Shown here piece by piece: positions 9,105-19,719 of a stretch of 20,000 nucleotides of DNA. The notes under the pieces were generated by a model, which saw nothing but the letters and a program-made list of their open reading frames with translations, was not told the DNA's origin and ran no database searches. Source of the DNA: Gymnopus androsaceus JB14 (lineage: Eukaryota > Basidiomycota > Agaricomycetes > Agaricales > Omphalotaceae); contig ML769845.1 of assembly GCA_009733575.1 (NCBI GenBank), positions 1 to 20,000 on the forward strand, written 5' to 3'. Position 1 is the first letter of the stretch. Each line of letters begins with the position of its first letter. The position numbers were made by a program, and so were the translations under genes.

Positions 9105-10540
9105 ATGTCTTCACCGTCAATTGTGGTGCCTCACGTCGTACCGCGAGAATGGTCTCTCAAGTTCGATTGTGAGCTTTCGTAGTCGATATACATGTTGACT
9201 GCTTGCTGACAACCAAAACTATAGGCTCGGCTGTTCCTAGTGAGCAAGAAATACTGCTTCGCGCTGGGTACAAACCCGACGGCATCACGAACAACATCAC
9301 TGGAATCAACACAAGTGCTCTTGCTTGCGCAGCATCGCATGCATTGGCTGTGTATGAGACACCTACAATAACTCTCGCGAACCGGGGCGGCTTCAATACT
9401 TTGTTTTTACTTGAATTTCCCAGCAACAAACAGAAAGTACTAGCTCGTATTCCAAATACCAATGCTAGAGCTATCAATCGAACTGAATCGTCCGCCGCTA
9501 CCATGACCTTTGCTCTACACGTCCGCCATATACCCGCACCACGCGTTTTCGCTTGGAATGCTAACGATGATAATCCTGTCGGTGTGCGATACATCATCCA
9601 AGAATACTTTGACGATGTTGTGGAGCCTTGGCAAGGATGGGGAACGTCTTCGGAGGATAGAAAGTCACATATTCTCGATGAGCTCGCAAAGTGGCATGTG
9701 GCCTTTCTTGCACCTATGCCCCCGCCTCTTCAAAAGTTTGGTGACCTCGGATTTGCACAAGGTCTACCAAACGACACCATTCTCTCCGATCCTAACTCCT
9801 ACGTCGTGCGGCCTCCAACGCTACGGATTATGCACCAACCCTACTTGGCGTCTTCCACGTCCCTTCCCCTGCTCTGGGATGATCTTTGGTCACACCAGAA
9901 GGCTCTGTGCATGACTAACGGAGGCCTCGATCGAGAGGCACTCATGCTGGATGACAATGACTCCTGCGACGCTGCATCATTCGCCGATGTCGCTTCACAA
10001 GTGCTCACCTTCTCTAGGCATGCTTTGAGCGTTTTGGCGCATAATCCAACATATGCCCAGCCTTGTCTCGTCAACTATGATTATGCATTCCGTAACATTC
10101 TCCTCGACCGTGACACATGCAATGTCAAGGCCTTTATTGACTGGGATGATGTTCATATCATGCCATTCATTGTCGGAGTCGATTATCCAGATGACATCAA
10201 CAACGCTGTTGTCGCCGGACTTGCCACCGACGACAATTACTATCTTGAAGGGCCGTTCAGGAGCTTTCCTCCGGATGAACGCGGTGAGATATTGGATCCG
10301 CTAGATAAGGATGGAAATCTCATCGATGCAGTGCTTAACCGAAACGAAAGGATTGAGCAAACCATGTATCGAGATAGATTTATTCGAGGATTGGAAATAT
10401 CAGATCAGCGCATTGCGCAACCGGAGATGTGGGATGTCCGTAGACCTGTCCTCAAGGCACATTTTTTACTTAGATATGGAGGTCATGTGTGGTGGAAAAA
10501 GAGGCAATGGTTGAGGAGACAAGTGGAAAATAGACTTTGA
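9105..10540 (+). CDS. APH/AIM9-like kinase-fold protein (Fmp29-type phosphotransferase family)
   Basis: There are two exons, 9105-9168 and 9225-10540, joined across a 56-nt intron (GTGAGC donor, CTATAG acceptor), giving 459 residues. The start ATG at 9105 is chosen because exon 1 supplies VPREWSLKFD, which runs smoothly into SAVPSEQEILLRAGY. The fold is that of the aminoglycoside-phosphotransferase branch of protein-kinase-like enzymes. The N-lobe has GGFNTLFLLEF and KVLARIP. A hinge-like stretch is VGVRYIIQEYFDD. The catalytic loop is NYDYAFRNILLD, with the Asp and Asn retained but no His in the usual HxD. The metal-binding Asp lies in AFIDWDDVH. The family is large in mushrooms; yeast Aim9/Fmp29 is mitochondrial, but substrates are mostly unknown and no antibiotic role should be assumed. 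The gene is open and undamaged, in contrast to several neighbours. It converges with the small gene at 10664. Confidence 0.85.
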
Positions 10541-10663
10541 AGAGTTGAACTAATCTTTTTTACTGCAATAATTGTTCAGCTTAGGCTAGATAGTAAGCAT
10601 ACAACAACTGGAGTTTGTGAAACAAAATTCAACTATGCAGCGACAGAAATGGAACTGGGAAAA

Positions 10664-11033
10664 CTACATTTTCTCTTCAACCTTCTCAATTAGCTTTGCA
10701 TAGACTTCCTCCACAGTAGGCTCCGTAGTGGTCTCCATTGTAAAAGCTTCAACCACCTCTACTGCATCATCATCGCCATCTGGCCTAGCAAAGAGCTTTA
10801 CACTATAAGCCTTTGTTCGGGGATTATAGAGGCCCATGGGTCGGCAATGGGGAGAAAAGGAGGTACCTCCTCCGTGCATCTCAGCCCATTTGTTACTGCC
10901 AAAAGACGCGGAAACGTTGCTTCTCTTACGGCCTTCCTCCAGCCACTTTTTAGCGGCCTTTAACAATAGTTTCTGTGGAGAATTATGACAGACGTTAGGC
11001 AAAGACAGACGAAGGCCACCGTACCTGAATCAT
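10664..11033 (-). CDS. Small conserved-looking protein, unknown function
   Basis: There are two exons: a 9-nt first exon, 11033-11025 (Met-Ile-Gln), and 10972-10664, spliced over a 52-nt intron (GTACGG donor, CTAAC branch point, CTCCACAG acceptor). This yields 105 residues. The alternative is to read on from an upstream ATG inside the intron at 11002, which gives a protein with an odd N-terminus; the strong acceptor favours splicing. The protein is charged and soluble: a Lys-rich helix at the start (KLLLKAAKKWLEEGRKRS), a middle with GLYNPRTKAYSVKLFARPDG that looks like beta strands, and an acidic C-terminal helix (VEEVYAKLIEKVEEKM). There is no signal peptide or membrane segment. It is tail-to-tail with the kinase-like gene, stops about 123 bp apart. 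I do not recognise the family. Confidence 0.5.
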
Positions 11034-12404
11034 AGCAGATTACCTGGGTTCAAGAAATACTGGCAAGGTTGATGTTAGGTTTTATGGCGATAAATGGCAC
11101 AGTGACGATAAAAGGAATAGAGAGAAAAACTCGTTTTCTTGTGGGTCCAAATGAATCCGTTAGGCAATGAGGCCGAAATGAATCTTCGTGGGCACACGAC
11201 GGTCGACCAATCGATGAGATGCCAACTAATCGATGAGATGGGAACATCTTCGTTCAGTAATAGCAAGACACAGCAAGGGATATCAGGGCATAAAGAAGTT
11301 AGTGCCCCACATACTGCACATAAGACGGGAGACACCAACAACACAGCCATCTGGAGAGAGGGTATCTTCTATAGAAGTCAGCGTTAAGCTGTGCTGGCAG
11401 CTTGACAATTGCATGAAAAATCCTCCAACTGGCAGATTACGCCCTTTGCGTATCACTCCCGGGTACTGCGTCCGTGAGGGCATGGATTCGAAAGAAAAAA
11501 GAAAGAAAAGGAATGGAGCGAAAGCCACACATACCCGCGTGTTTTTTGCGGATCCTGCATCTGGTTCCTTTCCTGTGTCCGTCCCAATGACTCAGAGTCT
11601 CAGACTCCCCCAACTCGTTCGACAAACGCCGTGTCACGTTCCCTGCCCCAAAAGTAGCGAATACGCTGCTGATTTCGATCTGGCAGGATTTTCAACTTTG
11701 CGAGCATTATGTGCCAACAATCAAGAGTCGGAGCCTGAGCGGATTACGCAGTGCTCAAGAGCTAAGTGAGGGTGAATATGTGGTCAGGACTTTGTCGCGG
11801 CAGAGGCAGGACGTTGAGCACTCGAGCACTGATTCTGGCCCAGTCTTTCTCCAAGCCTCCAATGTCCGCAACTCAACATTTAAAACCGCATTAAGCTGGG
11901 TTTCCTCAGGTTTTTGACTTTGTTTTCAGATGGTTGGCCGTTATATAGAAGCCTGGCATTCAACGCCCGTCTTCAATTGGCGTTAAGACTCGCCGATTCA
12001 CTAGCACCACGGATTGTCATTTTCCTCCTCTCGGGTAAGAAAACTGCATGAAGTAGTGTAGATGAGCACGCAGGACATGAATTGGCGAAAGTCAACGAGT
12101 TTGAGTTCGACGCCAGCATTGATTCGGTTATACTTACTCACCAAGGACATGGGTGAAATCTGCGCTTTCCATCGATTTTCCCCGACAAACAAATAGCTCA
12201 TGGAAATAGGGCCGGAAATTCATCTTGTCAGATCCGATATAGCAGCTGATGTACCCGGCAGTTTTGTAGAGAATGGATATGAGGAGAACAAGCAAACGGT
12301 TGACCTAGTAGGCTAGAGTTCTTGCGATAATTCGCCCTGCACCGGTAATAGACTGAGGTCACAGGCCTCCGCTGCTTCAAAAAAGAGATCGATCTTGCTT
12401 AATT
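11034..12404. other. Long region without a supported gene
   Basis: About 1.4 kb. The left part probably holds the promoter of the minus-strand gene ending at 11033. A perfect 13-bp direct repeat, AATCGATGAGATG, lies at 11209-11221 and 11228-11240. A 13-bp palindrome, GAGTCTCAGACTC, lies at 11595-11607. The longest open frame (11233-11769, plus) has no recognisable domain, biased composition or introns, so it is not called. A TTATATAGAAG sequence at about 11940 could be a TATA-like element. Confidence 0.4.
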
Positions 12405-12922
12405 TCACTGGTTCAGAGGACGAATATAAGTACAATATTGCTTAATAGCGTTGAGGGCCTGACATTCACCGGCACTGGATCGCTTTTTTGCCTCGACATG
12501 AGGATGAGCGCTGGACTGGTGTACTCTCAGCGAAGTCTTACTGACATAGACGTGCCCATTGCAGTCGTCTATCGTGCGCCTACTTCTATTCACAATCTCG
12601 ACTCCTGCAATGGGAAGAATAGGGCCGTGACCAGGGTGAAGATCAAAAGGGCGGAACCCTCCGAGAGCGCAAATAGCTGAAAGGATTTCGGAGGCAGTAG
12701 GGAGATGTGTTTGGAGTACTTGGTATTCTGGTAGTGTTTCCGCTCCTTGTGGTGGTAGATATTTTGATAATTGAATATCTGTTGACATTCGGGCTCAATG
12801 CAGACGACAGTGTATAAGTTATCTAGCTCCTTAAATTTCCCCGTCCTCAAGTATTCTGAGATGGAAGGATCAGATTTAGGCAGAGTAGCCAGTACAGAGA
12901 GAGAGAGAGGGTACTGAAGCAT
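12405..12922 (-). pseudogene. OrsD-like (PF12013-type) C2H2 domain gene, frameshifted fragment
   Basis: Two overlapping frames together give a tandem-zinc-finger pattern like that of the OrsD family (named after the Aspergillus orsellinic acid cluster; common in mushrooms, often near mobile elements, role unclear). Frame one (from a possible ATG at 12922) has LYTVVCIEPECQQIF followed by an HHKERKH motif, a C-x4-C-x11-H-x4-H finger. Near 12729-12740 the sense shifts frame. Frame two then gives LPIAGVEIVN and DCNGHVYVSKTSLRVHQSSA, the second finger, followed by the usual ECQAL segment. In the second finger the first Cys of the expected C-x2-C is Ile (TIDDC). Frame two stops at 12405. The remainder of a full-length gene is absent, so this is a truncated pseudogene. 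The family call rests on motif spacing from memory. Confidence 0.5.
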
Positions 12923-13407
12923 ACACTCATCCGCTCGGTGCACTACCCAACGCACTTGAATTTCGATGCCTCTCGCGCGTAACATATCCGAGATAAGATA
13001 AGTAATGGCGTGAGAGTCGGCATGCCGGCTGCGGCAAGCTATTACCATACCCGACTTTCATTGTCGTCGGTGGATTTCATTTGTTTCTTTGCCCTCTTTG
13101 CCTTTTCTTTGTCTCTGTCTTCTTCCATATTCTTCTCTCGTGGTTATCCACCCAAAATCAACCCTTTCCTGGTCCGAAAATCTGTGAATAATTGGAACAT
13201 TTGTTTCCCAGCATATTCAGTTTCGAGGGACTTTTTACTGCCCATCAAGCACAATACAAGGCTACTCTGACTCTCGCTGCTAATCGGATTCGCTGAAGAT
13301 GCAGAGACTCAAAATCATCTGATACTTGTAGATTGACGAGTTCACTGTTGTATCTCAAACGGACCATCTACTATCGCAGGGACAACATAAAAGGCGTAAG
13401 CTTGGCC
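12923..13407. other. Region upstream of the Set3-like remnant
   Basis: No gene is supported. The stretch 13040-13140 is pyrimidine-rich on the plus strand, as is common in promoters and 5' leaders of fungal genes. A TATCCGAGATAAGATAAG sequence lies at about 12986-13003. The segment around 13333-13407 might be a short upstream exon ending at a GTAAGT donor (13408), but it resembles nothing I know. Confidence 0.3.
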
Positions 13408-13477
13408 GTAAGTTGTCTTTCTTCTTTCAACGTTCTATCTTCCAATATAACTCAGCTAACCCCCTCGCAACCTACAG

Positions 13478-16400
13478 GACTCGAATTCAAACTCTTTTGC
13501 GTTGTACATTATCAACTTATCAATTACCAACACGGAATTTGCGCCGCTCAGTGCTATGTAGTAGTCGGAAGGATAAGAAGGAGCGGAGGAGAGGCAGAAG
13601 GAAAAGGCTAGTGGCTCTGCGAAGGATGTCAGCTTGAAATCCCCAGTGACGCCAACGCCGGATAGCTTACATCGTCAGAAATGCTTTCCAATTTCGTCTC
13701 CTATGCCAGTCATCGAGCTACCGGTGGATCTCGCCTCATGTAGGATTTCCGGGCTTTCCCCTGCTCTATGGAATGCCTCCGTTTTCATTTTCATTGCCCT
13801 TTTCGTCACTGTTCCCGTATTCTCATCCGTATGGGCTTCGCTCACCTAGCATCAACCAAAGTTCAATCACGCACCCAGATGGGAATGTCAATTTGTATTG
13901 GGGAACAAGGCCTGCTTGAGCAGCGGAAGATGTTGATGAAGACGGAGAAGTGGAGATCGATATTGAGGGTGATGAAGGGCCTTTTCACAGACCCATTACC
14001 TCCTCAACGTCATTGGCACAAACGTTCGACTCACCATCGGAGGAAATTCTCTACCTCTGCACGTATGGTCGATCCAGATCCTGAGCTCGATGTGGTTGGA
14101 GAGAGGGAGGTTCCGCCAAAAATGAAGCGGAGGTCCATGCATCGCAGGAAGGAGTTGCATATCGCGGACAGAACAGTCTCCGGCCCCATGTCTATGGAAA
14201 TCGACCAAGATCACGACGATGTTGTTCGGGCCCAGAATGGTGTGTTTTATTTTATTCAATTTTGGTTTTGAGTTTGTGTATTGAATCAAATTTCTTTTTT
14301 AATAAAGTGACGCCGAATTCTACAGCGCTAGCGTTGTCGTCATCCTCTATTCTTATCCCCACGATTTCCATGACTGCGCCTTCTCCTCCACAAATTCCTC
14401 TTCCTCCACCATAATCTCGTCCCATCCTCGACGTTGAAACTGCAACAACATCTCCGCTCATGTCACTGGCCAATCTATCTCTCTTATCCCCAGCAATTCC
14501 TATCTCTGCATATACGTCTGGACGGTCTTTCCCATTTTCGGAACCGACTGTGCAGGGGCGCAAGTCAAGATCAAAGCCTTTGACAAAGGACCTTTGGTGT
14601 GACACGACTGTGTATGCATCTGGGTCTTTCGGGTTTGCCTCCCACGACCGAGAACAAGAAGGCTCAATATCTCCGAAGGTGGCACGAACGGCACTGCCAG
14701 TTGACCCACTTGCTGCCTTGGCCGCTGCTAGGCCAGTTTCGAACAGAAAGGGTATGCATCTGGAGGATGAACAGGACCGATGGAGATCCCGCTCGCGGTC
14801 ACGGTCGCCTTCTCAGAGACGAATGAATATCACTTTACTCTCTACACGTTCTATCTCTAGCATCATATCCCTAGCCCCAGGATACGATGAGCGGTCACAG
14901 AACGACGGGTATCACCATTCTCAACCTCACTCCGATAGTCGAGATGAACGACTTCTATCTCGCGAGTCATCTGTGCATGCGCACGAGTCCTTGGCCCAGG
15001 AGGAATCCGCGTCCTCAGCTCTCCAGAGCATGCGTAGGTTCCGTTGAAGAGAGGGAATAGTTCATCTTCATCGTCTGGTGCAGTTTATGACGCTCAGGAT
15101 AGAGATGATGCTGGTTCTGTAATGACTAGGGATGAGAGTCCTGGTCCCTCCGCTCATGTGGCGGAAGATGGATTTGATAATGAGAACCGCAATGGGAAGA
15201 CGAGTCTGGAGGTGAAGCTAGAGTTGGTCGAGGAAGCTGCTTGGCTTGCTTCGGGTTCGGGTTCAAATGCAAATGTGAGTCGCGAGGAGGTAATTGATCT
15301 GATTTCCAGTCTGATGACTCTGATCCGCAGGAATACTGTGGATGCAAATTCGATGCAAGTTGATAACGACGCGAGTATTCCTGCTGCTGCGAATCACCAG
15401 CGTCATTCACATTCACATTCGCCTTCTCCTCACACTCACACCCACCGAAATTCGAACCCACCTTCACCCTCGGGGACCAACACAGATTCATACGTGGCTC
15501 CTCTTTCCCCACTCTCGCCGCCTCCTCAAAACCTAGACGACATTCCGCCCTGGCCTGCATCTCCTTCGCGTTCTTCAGTTTCACTACGACGAGGTTCTCC
15601 GATGTCTGCTGTAGAGGAGTCTGGGTCTGACGAGAGATGCAAGAGTGTTTCTCCATCGGTCGCTCCTGTGCATTTGCATTCGATGCCTTCGCCGATGAGT
15701 GCGCTATCATCAGTTAGATCATCGCCCGCTTTCAATCATAAGATGGCTTTGGATGGGGATGCGGGACTGCAGGATGCTGTAGATGCTGCAGGCGATGTGA
15801 CGGTGAAGATGATGAAGGCTGCTGTGTCTTCCTTTCCACTTTCTTCACCGTTGTCTTCTCCTGTGGAGAATCTGATTTCTTTTCCTGCGCATTCGGCTCC
15901 TCCTGCTCCGTCTACTGCTTCGGTTTCTGCTACCACCTCCATTGACAATGCTCCCGAAGATGTAGCGGAGATGCAAGTGGATGAGCCGAATATTGTAATC
16001 GTTCAATCGCATCCTCGACCCGCGACACCTTCCCCCAACCCTTGAACATTTTGCGTCAATGTCGCCCTCTATAGGGAACATATCGCCTGCTACGCCTCCT
16101 GAAGTTGAGCCGATGGAAGCTAACGATGGGGTTGTTGACAAGTTTGATGGAAAAGGTCAAGATCCCTCGACTTCGGGTAAGTTATTTATGCTCCGATTCT
16201 TTTTCTCCATCTGAACCCTCCGAATACAAAAGCAAGCTTGAATATCAAAGAGCCACTACCACCTTCCTCCGCTGTTGAAGTGAATGGTCAACATGCAGAG
16301 CGCACTGATGGTAGTCTTTTTTTAATATTTTTTCTGCTATCGTTCACTCATTACTCGCTAGCTTCCGCCACTTCTGCCGGGCCTACGCCTCTCATTGCAA

Positions 16401-17729
16401 CTCCTTCAATGCCGATGCACACCCCATCAAAGGTGAAGATGTCTTTGAAAGACTTCGCAATGCGGAAGAGACGGCAAAAGGAGGAGGAACAGCAGCGGGA
16501 AAAGGAGGAGAGGGAGCGGGAGGAGCAGAAGAAGGATGCTCCTCCGCAGGAGTTAGAGCTCAAGGATGGAGATGGGAAGGAGGACAACCATTCGAAGGAC
16601 TCGGAAGGGGCAAGTCGACCGGAGATCATGAGGGAGATTATGGAGGACGATGCAACTATGCATGCAGCGTCTCCTACTTCCCCAGTCTCCGTTGCGCCTG
16701 CTGAGCAGAAGGCGGAGGTCCGTGAACAGAAGCAAACGCAATCCGACATGGACGTGATTATGAAAGCCTCCGAGACGTTGAACAAGCTTATGGTGTCATC
16801 CAAGGCGGTGTGGACAACGACGTCGAAGATGGTCAACGGGCTTAACGAGCATCCTTCCCTCTCTGCTTTGCCCACTTTTCCCCCTGCTACGGAGCTCTCG
16901 CCGTGTCCGACCACTTTCAGTGGGACTTCGCTGCCCAGTCGATCCAGTCTCAGCCCATTTGCCTCGTCGTCTCAGATGGAGCAAGAAGTATCGCCTAAGG
17001 AGTTGAGCAAAGTTTCATCTGGATGTGCATCCAGGCATGTTCGCAGAGCTTCCCATGAGGATGGAGAAATCGTTGACAACGATGACCAGACTTCTTCTCC
17101 TTCAGCGCCTCCCCCACCCCCTTCAACCTCGAACAAACAACCTTCGCATTCGTCATCTATCCCTAAATCCTACTCACCTCCACCTCGGGCATTCAAGTTC
17201 CCGGACACCAATACAGTGAATGAGCAACGCTCAAGAACTCCTCCCACGCAACCTCGTTCATTCGCTTTGCGCTCACCATCAGTATCCTCTCTTCCACATG
17301 GCAGTCCGCCGATGCGGAGCTTGGACCTAAGTGGTAGTGGTAACACTTCCATTCCCGCTCCTCTAACCTCAATTGCAGCCTCTTCCCCTGCAATTATGGC
17401 TCCTCTGACTGCACCTCCGACAGCTGCGCCTCCCGTCAACCCTGCTCTAGGTCGTACTCCTCCATCTGGCCCTCGAGCCCTAACGTCAATTACAACAGCG
17501 ACAGGATGCAGCAGGGAGAGGATATCCAGTTGATCGTAACATGTTCCTTTCTCGAGGGGCACCGTACGATTCCCAGGATAGAGACCGGTTTAGAGATCGC
17601 GCAGGAGATTTCGGAAGGGATGCTAGGGACAGAGACCGAGACCGAGATTGAGAATGGAGTAGTGGTCCTCAACGAACAGAGCAAGGGACGGTGGCGGATG
17701 GGGGAGATAGTCGTGCCGAAGTGTCCTAG
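13478..17729 (+). pseudogene. Decayed remnant resembling the C-terminal half of a Set3/MLL5-like SET-domain protein
   Basis: Coding-like stretches in changing frames run over 4 kb, joined by introns at 13408-13477, 14240-14307, 16177-16232 and 16311-16361. Low-complexity disordered sequence dominates: SPVTPTPDS, RSRSRSRSPSQRR (about 14790), Ser/Pro/His-rich tracts, and an Arg/Glu/Asp terminal tail (RDRDRFRDRAGDFGRD). The best landmark is KVKMSLKDFAMRKRRQKEEE (about 16430-16490), followed by a Glu/Arg/Lys coiled coil. I remember this motif from fungal Set3-type proteins, subunits of histone-deacetylase complexes. No PHD finger or catalytic SET domain is present in the window, so the 5' half is missing or lies elsewhere. 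Damage: in-frame stops at 13917-13919 (TGA), 14082-14084 (TGA), 14412-14414 (TAA) and 17649-17651 (TGA), and frame changes near 13605, 13745, 15040, 16035 and 17490-17545. The intended stop is probably TAG at 17727-17729. The pseudogene call is firm; the family name is tentative. Confidence 0.55.
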
Positions 17730-18624
17730 GTTTGACTGTTTTGACAGTGTTACTATAGCGTCGTCGTGTATTCTTATTTGCTTTCCGATGATTTTTTTTT
17801 TCGATTTCTCTCTCTTCATTTCCTTGTTTCGTTTCTTTCTCTCTCTCGTTTCTTGTGGTTCTATTGGATGTCTGGATCTCTTGTCATATCACTTAACTTA
17901 TCTTTGACCGGATTTTGTTTCCGATGTGGAAAAAATTATCGCGTTTTTATTTCTCTCTCGTTCCTCATTCAATCCTTTCCCTCTCGCTGCTTTGTGTCTG
18001 CTCTAGGTTACCTATCGACTAATCAGACCTTTGTACTTACAAGACAACAAAAATCAAAGCATACATACCACCAATGACTTTGACGTCAATAAGAATCTGT
18101 TAACCAATATTTCTAATCCATCTGAGTATCGATTCTCTTGGTGGTTCACTTGCCCCAGCTACCATGTCATCTGTGTCAAATATTAATATTGGAACACGAA
18201 GTACTGGGCTATCTGTCTGTAACTTAAAGCTTGAAAGCCCAAGTTGTATAATTACTGTAATAATAATAAAATCAGCCTACTTGTTACATATTTAAATAAT
18301 CCCTTTCTAGGCTCTGCCACCAGATTTAATAGCAAAAATCAAGCAGTGTGTGCTCTATGTCCTTATCCTCTTGGGTCATATTCTTCTCTGCATCGCGACA
18401 CTCCCACCGGGTTTTTACAAAATCCGGAACAACACTAGGCTTTTGTAACGGTCCCCAGCCTATCAACAGCTTGCTCTCCTCTCCTCTCTATCTGTTTGCG
18501 TCGGAGGCGATGCTCTGTCTGCCGCCTGCACGCAGATCCCGCACAAAGTTGCCAAAAAAGGAAATTTCCCAAATTTTTTTGCAACATCTGAAAGATACAC
18601 CTCTCTACTACCTACATGAAATTC
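17730..18624. other. Intergenic, A/T- and pyrimidine-rich
   Basis: 17780-18000 is strongly T/C-rich on the plus strand and probably the 3' flank of the remnant to the left. 18170-18300 is A/T-rich with TATTAATATT and TTTAAATAA. An open frame at about 18348-18635 shows no recognisable domain. No tRNA or coding gene is supported. Confidence 0.4.
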
Positions 18625-18641
18625 TTAGGGGTTAGGGTTAA
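18625..18641 (+). repeat. Short TTAGGG telomere-like tract
   Basis: The sequence TTAGGGGTTAGGGTTAA is about two and a half copies of the TTAGGG telomere unit used by most filamentous fungi, with one extra G. It is followed by scattered CTAGGG motifs up to the pentamer array. Confidence 0.7.
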
Positions 18642-18677
18642 TGGATCATCCTAGGGATGGACTAGGGATTGAAACCC

Positions 18678-18865
18678 TAGGGTAGGGTAGGGTAGGGTAG
18701 GGTAGGGTAGGGTAGGGTAGGGTAGGGTAGGGTAGGGTAGGGCAGGGCAGGGTAGGGCAGAGTAGGGCAGGGCAGGATAGGGCAGGGTACAATAGGGTAC
18801 GGTAGAGTATGGTAGAATAGAGTACAGTGAGGTAGGGTACAGTAGGGCAAGGCAGGGTAGGATAG
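18678..18865 (+). repeat. (TAGGG)n pentanucleotide array, decaying rightward
   Basis: Thirteen exact TAGGG units (18678-18742) are followed by about 24 more five-base steps with rising substitutions (GGCAG, GGTAC, GGTAGAGTA and similar) to 18865. The five-base phase is kept to the end. The left edge is the palindrome ACCCTAGGGT (18674-18683), a switch from C-rich to G-rich strand. The unit differs from the TTAGGG telomere repeat by loss of one T. Open frames on the minus strand here, rich in Thr-Leu-Pro-Tyr, are by-products. Confidence 0.9.
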
Positions 18866-19146
18866 TCTGAACTTGGCCATGCTAATACTTTAACTACTTT
18901 AACTTCATTGCACAATCATTGGGCATTGGTATAACACTAAAAAAAGCGGTAAGCCTGCCCTTAAGCTCAGTTTAATTGTATCAAACATCTTCATAACTGC
19001 CTATACTAATACAATCTTATGCTATAATATTTTTCCTTTCTTCACCTCATCCTATCCACCTCCCATCCATTTCTAAACCTGCCCTTAACCTTCCCTTCCA
19101 TCTCCTTCCCCATCTCCTCTCTCTCCTCCCCCCTCCCTTCTCCCTT
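18866..19146. other. Unassigned, ending in a pyrimidine tract
   Basis: No gene is seen. Roughly 19085-19146 is almost purely C/T on the plus strand (about 60 nt), running straight into the hairpin at 19146. Confidence 0.5.
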
Positions 19147-19195
19147 CTGCCTTCATGGATTCATTCTTATTCAGAATGAACCCACTGAAGGCAGA
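19146..19195. repeat. Strong 50-nt hairpin
   Basis: The left arm TCTGCCTTCATGGATTCATT plus CT pairs with a right arm starting AGAATGAACCCACTGAAGGC, around the 5-nt loop TATTC (19169-19173). Pairing covers about 21 positions with one bulged base and one mismatch. Function unknown: possible structured RNA, foldback insert or half of a mobile-element end. Confidence 0.7.
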
Positions 19196-19558
19196 TTCTA
19201 ACCAGGGTGATCTGCTGCAGACAGTCATTTCACTCACTACTCCTCCCAAAGCCCTCCCCCCTCTCTGCAAAAGAGACCCAACATACAGGTCTCCTGCTTG
19301 GTGTCTATTCACCAGAGTCACTGATCCCTGAGGAGTGGGTCAGGCCCGAGAGAAACACTATGAACCATACAAGTTCAATCTAATAGACTAGTATAACTAG
19401 TATACAGTTTATTGAGGATCTTGTATGAGCACTTCTCTCATAGAAGGAAAGCTGTGTTATTTGGCCATATTTTGACTGGAAACACATGAAGCGTGAAAAT
19501 AGGTGTCCACAATTGTGCGGCTGCCACTTTTTGATACTTTTGACTTGGGTGAATTTCG
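19196..19558. other. Unassigned spacer
   Basis: No gene is supported. It contains a repeated ACTAGTATA (about 19387-19403) with overlapping palindromy, and nothing else clear. The minus-strand open frame over 19085-19321 overlaps the pyrimidine tract and hairpin and has no recognisable domain. Confidence 0.4.
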
Positions 19559-19664
19559 CTTTTTTGGCAATTTTTACTAGTGAATGTTACAGATATTGTA
19601 CTACATACACTGTAGTAGTAGTAATTTTAGATAGCATTCACTAGTACAAAACTGCAATAAAAAG
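19559..19664. repeat. 106-bp imperfect palindrome (foldback), MITE-like
   Basis: Arms 19559-19589 and 19632-19664 pair with few mismatches; the core ACTAGTGAATG/CATTCACTAGT is perfect over 11 bp. Inside is a second stem, TACTACA/TGTAGTA (19599-19605, 19611-19617), with loop TACAC. No target-site duplication or protein is evident. It lies about 55 bp beyond the 3' end of the 5S gene. Confidence 0.6.
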
Positions 19665-19704
19665 AACACTTAACAAGTGCATTTACTTATCACTGCGTCA
19701 CTTT

Positions 19705-19719
19705 AAAACAAAAAGCAAA
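19705..19719 (-). terminator. Pol III terminator of the 5S gene
   Basis: On the minus strand, right after the 5S 3' end, successive runs of 4-5 T occur (TTTGCTTTTTGTTTT), the usual RNA polymerase III stop signal. Confidence 0.75.

Noticed and set aside
11233..11769. 178-residue plus-strand open frame
   Set aside because: No domain, no intron structure, ordinary composition for chance sequence, and competing frames on the other strand.
18646..18915. Thr-Leu-Pro-Tyr repeat protein on the minus strand
   Set aside because: A stop-free pentanucleotide repeat is open in every frame; it is not evidence of a gene.
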